From NCBI RefSeq assembly GCF_036242395.1, contig NZ_CP108458.1, positions 3,286,001 to 3,350,000 on the forward strand: a stretch of DNA of 64,000 bases, in the 5' to 3' direction. Positions 44,361 to 57,826 of this stretch are shown one piece after another (position 1 is the first letter of the stretch; each line of letters begins with the position of its first letter). This DNA comes from Kitasatospora sp. NBC_01266. GTDB lineage: Bacteria > Actinomycetota > Actinomycetes > Streptomycetales > Streptomycetaceae. A program made the translations under genes and the position numbers. The notes below the pieces were generated by a model. It was not told the origin of the DNA, searched no databases, and saw only the letters and a program-made list of their open reading frames with translations.

Positions 44361-45659
44361 CTAATGGTTGGCGCGGGGCGCTGGGACCGACCGGTGGCCA
44401 CCGAGCCGCAGCACGTCCGCCGAGAGCCGCTGGGCGTGCGCCCCGGTGCCGTGCCCGTGGCCGCCGGCGAAGGCCGCGTAGGCCGCGGCGGCACCGGCCA
44501 GCAGCAGCACCACGGCCAGCAGCACCGCGAGCAGCCGGCGCCGGCGCACCAGGGCCGACCGTCGCCCGCCGCGGTGGCCGGGCGCGGGCGCGGAGCGCTG
44601 GGCACGTGACTCCGCGGCGTAGCCGGCCAGCTCCTGGGCGGAGGGGCGGCGCAGGCTGGTGTGGGTGTCCCGGGTGGAGTCCGGGGCCGGGGCGGCGACC
44701 AGCGGGACCGCGGGGCCGCGTCGGCGGCGGTGGGCGCCGGTGCCGGTGTCCGCCTCGGCGTAGACGGCCTCGGCCGCGGTCGGCACCTCCTCGGCGGCCG
44801 GCCGGTCCTGGGCGGGCAGCGCCAGCGGCGGCAGGCCGGCCAGCGCGGGCAGCTGCTCGCGCAGGCGCTCGGCCAGCTCGGCGGCGCGCAGCCGGGAGGC
44901 GGGCGCCTTGGCCAGGCACTCGGAGATGATCCGCCACAGGCCGTCCGGCAGCCCGGGGATCGGCGGCACGCTCTCGGTGACGTGTCGGCGCAGCACCGCC
45001 CCGGTGTGGCCACCGCCGAACGGGGTGAAGCCGGCCAGCAGCTCGTAGCAGACCGTGGCCAGCGCGTAGATGTCGACGGCGGCCCGCGGCTCCAGGCCCT
45101 CGATGATCTCGGGGGCCAGGTAGTCGGGGGTGCCGATGATCCGGGTCGCCCTCGTCCGCCGCGGGGCGTCGACCAGCCGGGCGATGCCGAAGTCGGTGAG
45201 CTTGGCGCGCGGCGCGCCGCCTGGTCCCGGCGGCGCGGCGAGGTCGAGCATCACGTTCTCCGGCTTGACGTCCCGGTGCACGATCCCGGCCGCGTGCGCG
45301 GCGGCCAGCCCGTCGGCCACATCCGCGATCACCGAGGCGGCGGCCTGCGGGGCGAGGACGCCCTCGCGCTCCAGCCGGGAGCGCAGATCGGTGCCGTGCA
45401 CCAGCTCCATCACCAGCGCGAGGTCATCGCCGTCCACCACCATGTCGCGCACCCCGACCACGCGCGGGTGGTCCAGGCCGGTGAGCGCGGCCCGCTCCTG
45501 GACGAAGCGCCCGACCAGCACCTGATCGGTGGCCAGGTCCTCGCGCAGCAGCTTGACGGCCACCGGTCCGTCGGGGCCCTCGCCGAGCCAGACGGTTCCG
45601 GCGGACCCCCGGCCGATCACCTGGTGCACGGTGTACCGGCTGCCGATCTTGCGTGCCAA
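44361..45659 (-). CDS. pkaA: Hanks-type serine/threonine protein kinase (PkaA-like)
   Basis: About 432 residues. Kinase domain (about 6-265): IGRGSAGTVWLGEG, VAVKLL (catalytic Lys), HRDVKPENVML, DFGIARL, GTPDYLAPEI. An Ala/Pro-rich linker then leads to one membrane helix (about 380-400, LLAVLLAVVLLLAGAAAAYAAF) and a short outside tail without PASTA repeats. From memory Streptomyces PkaA begins MARKIGSRYT, so TTG 45659, which has GGAG 5 nt before it, is preferred over an in-frame ATG at 45722. Lies 170 bases downstream of pkaB. Confidence 0.9.
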   Translation of the reverse strand: MARKIGSRYTVHQVIGRGSAGTVWLGEGPDGPVAVKLLREDLATDQVLVGRFVQERAALTGLDHPRVVGVRDMVVDGDDLALVMELVHGTDLRSRLEREGVLAPQAAASVIADVADGLAAAHAAGIVHRDVKPENVMLDLAAPPGPGGAPRAKLTDFGIARLVDAPRRTRATRIIGTPDYLAPEIIEGLEPRAAVDIYALATVCYELLAGFTPFGGGHTGAVLRRHVTESVPPIPGLPDGLWRIISECLAKAPASRLRAAELAERLREQLPALAGLPPLALPAQDRPAAEEVPTAAEAVYAEADTGTGAHRRRRGPAVPLVAAPAPDSTRDTHTSLRRPSAQELAGYAAESRAQRSAPAPGHRGGRRSALVRRRRLLAVLLAVVLLLAGAAAAYAAFAGGHGHGTGAHAQRLSADVLRLGGHRSVPAPRANH

Positions 45660-45829
45660 TGCTGCTCCGTAGGCGGCGGGGAGCGCTCCACCGGGCCGCC
45701 GCGGGGGCCCGGAAGCGCTCATGAGGTCGGTGCGTCACCGACCAACCTACGCGCCTCGGGACCCTGCGCGGGACCTCTGGACGGCCAATGTCGACAAAGC
45801 GCCAATACTGACCATTTGGTGGCTGTTCG

Positions 45830-47743
<1,914 letters not shown>

Positions 47744-48048
47744 CTGGTGCACTCCTTGCCCTACCGAGGCCCACTGTCGCCCGCAGGCGATAGTCCGTGT
47801 GTGCGGCAACTCTAACCGTGTCCACCAAACCCCAGCCGGAGGAGCGCGCACCGCCGCCGGCCGGCGGCGCGGGGCCGCCTTGACCTGATGGCCCGCCCAC
47901 TCCACCATGGCGATGATCACAAGATCGTCAAATCCGGTACGGTGCACGGACTGTCGGTCCCGGGTGGCAGGATGACGCTAGGGCCGGACAGGCCCTGGCA
48001 CTCCTGCGGTCCAACACTCATCACGAGCAGAGGGGAACCCCGGGCGAG
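47744..48048. other. Divergent intergenic region between pkaB and the FHA-FtsK gene
   Basis: About 305 bases holding promoters for both divergent genes. Nothing stands out as a gene or hairpin. Confidence 0.35.
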
Positions 48049-50802
48049 ATGCAGATCCGGCTGACGGTCCTCCGACCCCGTGCGGGCGCGGGCGTGCCCG
48101 CACCCGCCACCGACGTCCTGGTCACCGCCCCCGTCGGCACGGCACTCGGATCGCTCGCGGTGGCGCTGGCCGGCGCGGTGGGCGTGCGCGGCGCCCGCAG
48201 TGCGACCCATGTGCACCTCTACGCCGGGTCCCAGCGGATCGACGAACGCACCCCGCTGGGCCACCCCCCGCTGCTGGACGGCGCGGTGCTCGCGATCGGC
48301 GAGCCCGATCCGGACGCGGACGCGCCGTTGCACGGGGCCGATGCCGGGGCCGCCGTCGAGCTGCGGGTGGTCGGCGGCCCGGACGCCGGCGGCGTGCACC
48401 GCCTGCACGGCGGCCAGGTGCGGGTCGGCCGCTCCAGCGAGGCCGACGTCCCGCTCGACGACCCCGACGTCTCCCGGCTGCACCTCTCCCTGCAACTGGC
48501 CGCCGACGGCAGCGTCACGGTGCACGACCTCGGCTCGACCAACGGCACCGCGCTGGACGGCCGCCCGCTCAGCGAGGAGCCTCGGGCGCTGCCCGAGGGC
48601 GCCCTGCTGCGGCTGGGCGAGTCCACCGTGACGCTGGCCGCCGCCCCCGCCGGCGAGCAGCTCCGCCCCACCGCACCGGACGGCCTGGGCCACCTCCAGG
48701 TCAGCCCGGCCCAGCGCCCGGTGCGCCCCAGCGCTCCGGCCGTCGAGCGGCCCGAGCCGCCCGCTGTGAGCGGCCCGAGCCGCACCCGCTCCCTGCTCGC
48801 CCGCCGGCTGGGCCGCTCCCCCGCACCCGCCGCCGCGCCGGACGCCACCCAGCAGCACGCCCGGGCCCGCGACCGCCAGGCCGCCGGTCTGCGGGAGCGC
48901 TTCCCCGACCCGGCGGGGCTGCTGCTCACCGCGCTCGGTCCCGGCCCCCGGCTCTGGGAGCGGATCCCGGCCCATCCGGACGCGCTCACCCTGCGCCTGG
49001 GCACCGCCGATCTGCCCGGCGGCCCCGGCACCGCCCCCGGCGCCGTGCTGCCCGCGGTGCCGGTCACCGTCGACCTGCGGGCGGCCGGCAGCCTCGGCGT
49101 GACCGGGCCGCGCGAGCGGCTGCTCGGCCTGGCCCGGGCGCTGCTCGCCCAGTTGGCCGTGCTGCACCCGCCCAGCGGCCTGAGCCTGGTGGTGGTCAGC
49201 GCCGACCAGGAGCGCCTCGCCGAACAGCGCACCGCCGACTGGGCCTGGTCGCACTGGCTGCCCCAGCTGCGCCCCGGCCAGGGCCAGGACTGCCGGCTGC
49301 TGGTCGGCCTGGACGAGGCCCAGGCCCGGCAGCGGCTGACCGAGCTGGCCGACCGCCCGGCCGAGGAGGCGGCCCAGCCCCTCACCGTGCTGCTGGTGGA
49401 CGGCGACCCGGGCTCCGGACCGGCCCGGGAGGCGCTGGCCCGGCTGCTGCGCCACGGCCCGGCGGTCGGCGTCTTCCCGCTCTGCCTGGCCGAGCGCCCC
49501 GAGCTGCTGCCGCCCGGCCTGGGCGCCACCGCCGCGGTGACCGGTGAGGTCGCCACCCGGCTGACGGTCACCGTCGGCGACCAGCACACCGCCGAGGTCG
49601 CCCTGGACGCCGTCTCCGCCGCCTGGGCCGAGCGCCTGGCCCGGGCGCTGGCGCCGCTGCGCGAGGCCGCGCCGGTCTCCCGGGGGCCGCTGCCGGAGGC
49701 ACTGCGGCTGCTCGACCTGCTGCAGTTGGACACCGTCACCCCGGCCAAGCTCTCCGCCCGCTGGGAGGACCTGCCCAGCACGGCCGGCACCGCCACCGCG
49801 CTGCTCGGCACCACCCGGGACGACCTCTGCACCATCGACCTGGCCGGCACCGAGCTGACCGACCCGCAGCACCTGCTGGTCGGCGGGGCCCGGGGGGCCG
49901 GCAAGAGCGAGCTGCTGCGCACCCTGGTCGCCTCGCTGGCGGTCGGCGAGCGCCCCGACCGCCTGCAGGTGCTGCTGATCGGCGGACGCGACGCGGGCCT
50001 GGCCGGCTGCGCCGAGCTGCCGCACGTCACCGGTCGGCTGGACGCCGCCGCCGAGCCGCGCCAGGCGCTGCTGACCGCCGAGGCGCTGCACGACGAGCTG
50101 GCCCGGCGCGAGGTGCTGTTCCGCAACCGCTCCTTCCCCGCCTGGTTCGCCGAGCGGGCGCTCACCGCCCGCCCCGCCGTGATCGGGCCGCCGCGTGGCG
50201 CCGAACCGGCCGCCGCGCACGCCGCCGTCGCCGCTGGCAGTGGCGGTACCGGTGCGGCACCCGTGGTCGGCACCGCGACCGTGGTGGCGGACCCGCCGCC
50301 CGCCCGCCTGATCGTGGTGGTGGACGACTACGACGCGCTGCTCGCCCCCACCTCCCCCGCCGGCCGGCCGCTGGCCCGCGCGCTGGCCGCCGTGGCCCAG
50401 CGTGGCGGGCGGCTGGGCATGCACCTGGTGGCGGCCACCGGGCGCCCCGAGCTGAGCGCGGGCAGCGAACTGGACGAGGCGGCGCTGTGGCGGATCGCGC
50501 TGCGCACCGACCACCCGGCCGACTCCGAGCTGCTGGTCCACGTGGACGACGCGGCGGCGCTGCCCGAGCAGACCCCGGGCCGCGGCTACCTGCGGCGCCC
50601 CGACGGCGCGGTGCTGGCCTTCCAGACCGCCCGGGTCAGCGGCCGGATCCCGCGCACCGCGACGCTGCGCCCCACCGTGGTGGCGGTCGACCCGGCCCAG
50701 CTGGGCGCCCCGCCGACCAGCCGCCCGGTGCGCGAGCTGGGCAACGGGCCGACCGACCTGGCCCTGCTGGCCAGTGCGCTGCAACGGGCCGCCCAGGCCT
50801 GA
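48049..50802 (+). CDS. FHA-domain FtsK/SpoIIIE-type ATPase
   Basis: 917 residues. Ubiquitin-like/EsaB-type N-terminus (about 1-85), FHA phosphothreonine-binding domain (about 103-200, GQVRVGRSSEADVPLDDPDVSRLHLSLQ, DLGSTNGTALDGRPL), then an FtsK/SpoIIIE-like region with Walker A GGARGAGKSELLRTL near residue 613 and Walker B RLIVVVDDYDALL near 755. The architecture recalls type VII secretion EccC/EssC, but only one good ATPase site is seen, no TM helices are visible and no other secretion genes are adjacent. The FHA domain beside two Ser/Thr kinases suggests phospho-regulated binding. Target unknown. Confidence 0.85.
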   Translation: MQIRLTVLRPRAGAGVPAPATDVLVTAPVGTALGSLAVALAGAVGVRGARSATHVHLYAGSQRIDERTPLGHPPLLDGAVLAIGEPDPDADAPLHGADAGAAVELRVVGGPDAGGVHRLHGGQVRVGRSSEADVPLDDPDVSRLHLSLQLAADGSVTVHDLGSTNGTALDGRPLSEEPRALPEGALLRLGESTVTLAAAPAGEQLRPTAPDGLGHLQVSPAQRPVRPSAPAVERPEPPAVSGPSRTRSLLARRLGRSPAPAAAPDATQQHARARDRQAAGLRERFPDPAGLLLTALGPGPRLWERIPAHPDALTLRLGTADLPGGPGTAPGAVLPAVPVTVDLRAAGSLGVTGPRERLLGLARALLAQLAVLHPPSGLSLVVVSADQERLAEQRTADWAWSHWLPQLRPGQGQDCRLLVGLDEAQARQRLTELADRPAEEAAQPLTVLLVDGDPGSGPAREALARLLRHGPAVGVFPLCLAERPELLPPGLGATAAVTGEVATRLTVTVGDQHTAEVALDAVSAAWAERLARALAPLREAAPVSRGPLPEALRLLDLLQLDTVTPAKLSARWEDLPSTAGTATALLGTTRDDLCTIDLAGTELTDPQHLLVGGARGAGKSELLRTLVASLAVGERPDRLQVLLIGGRDAGLAGCAELPHVTGRLDAAAEPRQALLTAEALHDELARREVLFRNRSFPAWFAERALTARPAVIGPPRGAEPAAAHAAVAAGSGGTGAAPVVGTATVVADPPPARLIVVVDDYDALLAPTSPAGRPLARALAAVAQRGGRLGMHLVAATGRPELSAGSELDEAALWRIALRTDHPADSELLVHVDDAAALPEQTPGRGYLRRPDGAVLAFQTARVSGRIPRTATLRPTVVAVDPAQLGAPPTSRPVRELGNGPTDLALLASALQRAAQA

Positions 50803-50843
50803 AAGCCTCACCCGCCCGGCTGCCGCGGTCCGCGGCGATGACA

Positions 50844-50885
50844 ACGACGGCGGGGCCGCACCCGAAGGTGCGGCCCCGCCGTCGT
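50844..50885. terminator. Bidirectional terminator
   Basis: Perfect 19-bp inverted repeat (50844-50862 with 50867-50885, tetraloop CGAA) between the convergent FHA-FtsK and NAD-GDH genes. Confidence 0.88.
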
Positions 50886-50896
50886 GCGCTCGCGCG

Positions 50897-53800
50897 TCAG
50901 CGCATCGAGCCCGTGCGCAGCAGCGTGCGGATCACCCGCATGGCCACCGAGAGGCTGGACAGCGCGTAGGTGTCCGAACCCCTTATGTCGTCCAGCGTGG
51001 TCTGCGCCCGGCTCAGCAGCGTGCTGTTGAGCTCGGCCCAGGCGGCGAAGCGCTCCTCGCTGGTCGCGCTCTCCGGGCCGCAGGCCAGCACGTCCTCGGT
51101 GAGCTGGGCGTGCGCGGCGAAGAGGTCCTCGCGGATCGAGGTGCGGGCCATGGAGGACCAGCGGTCGACCCGCGGCAGCTCGATGATCCGGTCCAGCAGG
51201 TGGGTGATGCTCAGCCGGTCACCCAGGTCGTAGTAGAGGTCGGCGACCTCGGCCACGTCCTTGCCGGAGCGCTCCGCGACCTCGGTGACGTCCAGCGTCG
51301 GGAAGGCGGAGGAGAGTCCGGCCACCCGGGTGGCCAGCGCCTCCGGGACGCCCGCCCCGGTCAGCTCGGCGTGGATCTTCTCGAACCAGGCCAGGTTGTC
51401 GCCGCGCAGCGGCTTGGGCAGGCTGGTCCAGACGTGGTCCACCCGCTGCTGGAAGAACGCGATGGTGTCGGCGATGTCCAGCGGCTGGCGGCGGTTGTTG
51501 AGCATCCACCGGGTGGCCCGCTCGACCAGGCGGCGCGAGTGCAGGCGCATCCGGGTGGCGATCTCGGCCGGGATCCGGTTGTCCAGCCCCTCGACCTCGT
51601 CCCAGATCTTCTCCAGGCCGAAGACCGCGCGGGCCGCGGTGTGGGTGCGGGCGATCTCCTCGTAGGTCGCCCCGGTCTCCTCGCGCAGCCGGAAGGCGAA
51701 GGTGCAACCACCGCGGTTGATCGTGTCGTTGACGATCAGCGTGGTGATGATCTCGCGGCGCAGCGCGTGGTTGTCGATCGCCTCGGCGAACTTCTCCCGC
51801 AGCGCGGTCGGGAAGTACAGGTGGAGCGTCTCGCGGAAGTACGGGTCGTCGGGCAGCCCGGTGGCGAGCAGCTCGTCGGCCAGGGTGATCTTGGTGTAGG
51901 CGAGCAGCACCGACAGCTCCGGCTGGGTCAGCCCGAAGCCGTTGCCCTGACGGTCCTTCAGCTGCTTCTCGCTCGGCAGGAACTCCAGCGCACGGTCCAG
52001 CTGACCGTCCGCCTCCAGCCGGTTGAGCATCCGCGAGTGGACGTTGACCATGCTGTGCGCCTGGGCCACCGCGTTGGCCAGCACCACGTTCTGCGCGTAG
52101 TTGTTGCGCAGGACGAGCTTGCCGACCTCCTCGGTCATCTCGGCGAGCAGGCTGTTGCGCTGCTTGACCGTCATGTCGCCCTCGGCGACCACCTGGTTGA
52201 GCAGGATCTTGATGTTGACCTCGTGGTCCGAGGTGTCCACCCCGGCCGAGTTGTCGATCGCGTCGGTGTTGATCCAGCCACCGACCCCGTTCGGGCCGCC
52301 GACCTGCGCGTACTCGATCCGGCCCAGCTGGGTGCAGCCGAGGTTGCCGCCCTCGCCGATCACCCGGGCGCGGATCTGGCTGCCGTTGACCCGGATCGAG
52401 TCGTTGGCCTTGTCGCCGACGTCCGCGTTGGTCTCCCGCTCGGCCTTGACGTAGGTGCCGATGCCGCCGTTCCAGAACAGGTCCACCGGGGACTGCAGGA
52501 TCGCCTTCATCAGCTCGGCCGGAGTGAGCTTGCCGACCGTCAGGCCAAGCGCCTCGCGGATCTGCGGGCTCAGCTGGATCGACTTGGCGCTGCGCGGGAA
52601 GATGCCGCCGCCGGCCGAGATCAGCGACTTGTCGTAGTCGTCCCAGGAGCTGCGCGGCAGGTCGAAGAGCCGGCGGCGCTCCGCGTAGGAGGTCGCGGCG
52701 TCCGGGTTCGGGTCCAGGAAGATGTGCCGGTGGTCGAAGGCGGCCAGCAGCCGGATGTGCTCGCTGAGCAGCATGCCGTTGCCGAACACGTCACCGGACA
52801 TGTCGCCGATGCCGACCACGGTGAAGTCCTCGGTCTGGGTGTCCACGCCCAGCTCGCGGAAGTTGCGCTTGACCGACTCCCAGGCACCGCGGGCGGTGAT
52901 GCCCATGCCCTTGTGGTCGTAGCCGGCCGAGCCGCCGGAGGCGAAGGCGTCGCCGAGCCAGAAGCCGTACTCCTCGGCCACGCCGTTGGCGATGTCCGAG
53001 AAGGTCGCGGTGCCCTTGTCGGCGGCGACCACCAGGTAGGTGTCGTCCTCGTCGTGCCGGACCACGTCGACCGGGTGGACGACCTCGCCGGCCTTGAGGT
53101 TGTCGGTGATGTCCAGCAGCGCGGAGATGAAGGTCTTGTAGGACGAGATGCCCTCGGCCAGCCAGGCATCGCGGTCCACCGCCGGGTCCGGCAGCTGCTT
53201 GGCGACGAAGCCGCCCTTGGCGCCGACCGGGACGATCACGGTGTTCTTCACCATCTGCGCCTTGACCAGGCCCAGGATCTCGGTGCGGAAGTCCTCGCGC
53301 CGGTCGGACCAGCGCAGGCCGCCGCGGGCGACCTTGCCGAAGCGCAGGTGCACGCCCTCGACCTGGGGCGAGTAGACCCAGATCTCGAAGGCCGGGCGGG
53401 GGGCCGGCAGGTCCGGGATGGCGTGCGGGTCGAACTTCATCGACACGTACGGGTGCCACTGGCCGTCGGCCGCGCGCTGGAAGAAGTTGGTCCGCAGGGT
53501 GGCCTTGATCAGGTGCAGGAAGGAGCGCAGGATGCGGTCCTCGTCCAGCGACACGACCTCGTCCAGCGCGCCGTCCAGCTCCTCCAGGATGGCCTCGCCC
53601 AGCTCGCCCGCGCCCAGCTGGTGGCTGGGGCTCAGGCGGGCCTCGAAGAGGTTCACCAGCAGGCGGGTGGTGTGCGCGTTGTTGCGGAGCGCGTCCTCCA
53701 TGTAGTCCTGCGAGAAGGTGCTGCCGGCCTGGCGCAGGTACTTGGCCAGGGCGCGCAGCACGACCGCCTGACGCCAGTTCAGCCCGGCGGTCAGGATCAG

Positions 53801-55843
53801 GCCGTTGAAGCCGTCGTTCTCGGCCAGCCCCTGCCAGGTGGCGGCGAAGGCCTCCTGGAAGCGCTCGCGGGCCTCGTCGGTCAGCTCGCTGGCCTCCCGC
53901 AGCCGCAGACCGAAGTCGTAGACCCAGGCGGTGGTGTGGTCGGAGCGGCGCAGCGCGTACGGGTGCTCGTCCAGCACCTCGACGCCCAGGCGCTGCAGCA
54001 CCGGGAGCACCTCGGTCAGCGAGATCGGGCCGCCGACCCGGTAGATCTTGAAGCGGCGCTCGTCGTCGCCGGCGCCGACCGGCTGGTAGAGGTTGAGCCG
54101 GAAGTCGCCCTCGCCGTGCAGCGACTCGATCTGCTTGAGGTCGGCCACGGCGGTGCGCGCGGTGAAGTCGGCGCGGTAGCCGTCGGGGAAGGCGTTGGCG
54201 TACTTGTGCGACAGCTCGGCGGCCTTCTCCTCGCCCAGCTCGACCAGCAGCTGGTCGTTGAAGCCGTCCATCCAGAACCGGGCGGCCTCGGCCAGCTTGG
54301 CCTCGATCCGCTCGATCTCGACCTCGGTCAGCTCGCTCAGCTCGCTGCCCGGGGCGACCCGGATCACGAAGTGCAGGCGGGTCAGGACCGACTCGGTGGA
54401 CCACACCGTGTAGTCGATGGTCGAGCCGTTCAGCTCCTGCATCAGGATGTCCATCAGGCGCAGCCGGATGCGGGTGGTGTAGCGGTCGCGCGGCAGGTAG
54501 ACCAGCGCGGAGAAGTAGCGCCCGTACTCGTCCTGCCGCAGGTACAGCCGCAGCTTGCGGCGCTCCTGGAGGTACAGCACGCTGGTCGCGATCTGCTGGA
54601 GCTCCTCGGCGGCGGTCTGGAACATCTCGTCGCGCGGGAAGGTCTCCAGGATCTGCAGCAGGTCCCGGCCGTCGTGGCTCTCGGCGGAGAAGCCGGAGGC
54701 GTTGACCACTTCCTGGACCTTGCGGCGGACCACCGGGATCCGGGTGACCGACTCGGTGTAGGCGGCCGAGGAGAAGAGGCCGAGGAAGCGGCGCTCACCG
54801 ATCACGTTGCCGTCGGCGTCGAACTTCTTCACGCCGACGTAGTCCAGGTAGGACGGACGGTGCACGGTGGAGCGGGAGTTGGCCTTGGTCAGCACCAGCA
54901 GCTTCTTCTCGTGCGCCTTGGCCCGCACCGGGGCGGACAGGCGGCCGAAGGACTCGCTGACCGGGTGGTGGTCGGTGTCGTGGCTGATCGGGTCGGAGCG
55001 CAGGATGCCCAGGCCGGTGCCGGGGACGGCCCGCAGCACCGCCTCGCCCTCGTGCTCGACCAGGTCGTACTCGCGGTAGCCGAGGAAGGTGAAGTGGTCG
55101 TCGGCCAGCCAGCGCATCAGCTCCCAGGACTCGCCGACCTCCTGCTCGGGCAGGTGGGCCGGGGGCTGCTCGGCGAGCTCGTCGGCCAGGCGGAGCGCGG
55201 AGGTGCGCATCTTCGCCCAGTCCTCGACCACCTCGCGCACGTCGCCCAGGACGCGGCGCAGGTCGGACTCGATCTGCCGCAGGTCCTCGCGGTCGCTCTC
55301 GCGGTCGATCTCGACGTGCATCCAGGACTCGACGGTGGCATCGGCGGGCCATTCGGCGCCGCCGGCCTGGCTGCGCGCGCAGGCGTCGATGTCGAGGATC
55401 TCCAGCAGCTTGCCGGTGATGTCGCGGCGCACGACCAGCTGGGGGTGGATCACCAGGTGGATCGCGCGGTTCTGCCGGGACAGCTCGTTGGTGACCGAGT
55501 CGACCAGGAACGGCATGTCGTCGGTGACCACCTCGACCACGGTGTGGCCGCTGGACCAGCCGTTCTCGTCGACGGTGGGGGTGGAGACCCGGACCTCGGC
55601 GGTGCCCTGGGGACGCTTCAGCCCCAGCCGGTAGTGCGAGGCTGCCGCGCCGTAGACGTCGACCGGGTCGCGGTCGATCAGGTCCTCGGGCGCGGTGTGG
55701 AGGTAGTAGTGGTTCAGGTACGCGGTCAGAGCACCGTTGCCCAGACCCTCTCCGGGCGCCGCTCCCCCTACCTGGCTGTGCTCCGCGGCCGCGGCCGCCT
55801 TGACGAGCAGTTCGGCCTTCGCCGCGTCCAGCTTGGTCTGCAT
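50897..55843 (-). CDS. gdhB: NAD-dependent glutamate dehydrogenase, large (about 180 kDa) type
   Basis: 1648 residues, the length of the Streptomyces clavuligerus-type enzyme family. It deaminates glutamate to 2-oxoglutarate with NAD, mainly catabolically. N-terminal ACT-like regulatory domains (about 1-700) precede the catalytic part, with catalytic Lys in VGAKGGFVAKQL (about 877) and glutamate/NAD-binding blocks RVHLRFGKVARGGLRWSDRREDFRTE and GIGDMSGDVFGNGMLLS. The C-terminal about 500 residues are helical and family-specific. The gene follows P5C dehydrogenase, which supplies glutamate from proline. Confidence 0.96.
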   Translation of the reverse strand: MQTKLDAAKAELLVKAAAAAEHSQVGGAAPGEGLGNGALTAYLNHYYLHTAPEDLIDRDPVDVYGAAASHYRLGLKRPQGTAEVRVSTPTVDENGWSSGHTVVEVVTDDMPFLVDSVTNELSRQNRAIHLVIHPQLVVRRDITGKLLEILDIDACARSQAGGAEWPADATVESWMHVEIDRESDREDLRQIESDLRRVLGDVREVVEDWAKMRTSALRLADELAEQPPAHLPEQEVGESWELMRWLADDHFTFLGYREYDLVEHEGEAVLRAVPGTGLGILRSDPISHDTDHHPVSESFGRLSAPVRAKAHEKKLLVLTKANSRSTVHRPSYLDYVGVKKFDADGNVIGERRFLGLFSSAAYTESVTRIPVVRRKVQEVVNASGFSAESHDGRDLLQILETFPRDEMFQTAAEELQQIATSVLYLQERRKLRLYLRQDEYGRYFSALVYLPRDRYTTRIRLRLMDILMQELNGSTIDYTVWSTESVLTRLHFVIRVAPGSELSELTEVEIERIEAKLAEAARFWMDGFNDQLLVELGEEKAAELSHKYANAFPDGYRADFTARTAVADLKQIESLHGEGDFRLNLYQPVGAGDDERRFKIYRVGGPISLTEVLPVLQRLGVEVLDEHPYALRRSDHTTAWVYDFGLRLREASELTDEARERFQEAFAATWQGLAENDGFNGLILTAGLNWRQAVVLRALAKYLRQAGSTFSQDYMEDALRNNAHTTRLLVNLFEARLSPSHQLGAGELGEAILEELDGALDEVVSLDEDRILRSFLHLIKATLRTNFFQRAADGQWHPYVSMKFDPHAIPDLPAPRPAFEIWVYSPQVEGVHLRFGKVARGGLRWSDRREDFRTEILGLVKAQMVKNTVIVPVGAKGGFVAKQLPDPAVDRDAWLAEGISSYKTFISALLDITDNLKAGEVVHPVDVVRHDEDDTYLVVAADKGTATFSDIANGVAEEYGFWLGDAFASGGSAGYDHKGMGITARGAWESVKRNFRELGVDTQTEDFTVVGIGDMSGDVFGNGMLLSEHIRLLAAFDHRHIFLDPNPDAATSYAERRRLFDLPRSSWDDYDKSLISAGGGIFPRSAKSIQLSPQIREALGLTVGKLTPAELMKAILQSPVDLFWNGGIGTYVKAERETNADVGDKANDSIRVNGSQIRARVIGEGGNLGCTQLGRIEYAQVGGPNGVGGWINTDAIDNSAGVDTSDHEVNIKILLNQVVAEGDMTVKQRNSLLAEMTEEVGKLVLRNNYAQNVVLANAVAQAHSMVNVHSRMLNRLEADGQLDRALEFLPSEKQLKDRQGNGFGLTQPELSVLLAYTKITLADELLATGLPDDPYFRETLHLYFPTALREKFAEAIDNHALRREIITTLIVNDTINRGGCTFAFRLREETGATYEEIARTHTAARAVFGLEKIWDEVEGLDNRIPAEIATRMRLHSRRLVERATRWMLNNRRQPLDIADTIAFFQQRVDHVWTSLPKPLRGDNLAWFEKIHAELTGAGVPEALATRVAGLSSAFPTLDVTEVAERSGKDVAEVADLYYDLGDRLSITHLLDRIIELPRVDRWSSMARTSIREDLFAAHAQLTEDVLACGPESATSEERFAAWAELNSTLLSRAQTTLDDIRGSDTYALSSLSVAMRVIRTLLRTGSMR

Positions 55844-56120
55844 GGCTGTTTGGCTCCTGTCGCGCGCCGTTGCGTGACTCGGTGGTGGTCAGGGTCACCG
55901 CCGGGTCGCTCCGCAATCCTCCCGCACGATCCTGGCCAGAGGCGCTCAAGGCACGCTTAAAGAACCCCTCGCCTGGGTACGACAGGTCTTTCACCTGCGG
56001 GACGCGCCCCGACGACGCCAGCCAGCCTAACGGGCCGAAACGAAGGTGTCAGGGGACAGGGAGGCGCAAAGATGCAGGGAGATCCACTCTTCCTGGACAG
56101 CTTGTCCAAGTCTTACGAGG

Positions 56121-57752
<1,632 letters not shown>

Positions 57753-57826
57753 GGGGCGGCTCCTTGGCGTTGTGGTCAACCCAGCTTGACCACGGCCGGG
57801 CCACCGCCCCGGCGCCGACACACCGG

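Noticed and set aside
50774..55960. 1728-codon plus-strand open frame
   Set aside because: Lies antisense to NAD-GDH. It is a by-product of codon bias in high-GC DNA, with Val/Leu/Gly/Asp-rich composition, no motifs and no ribosome site.
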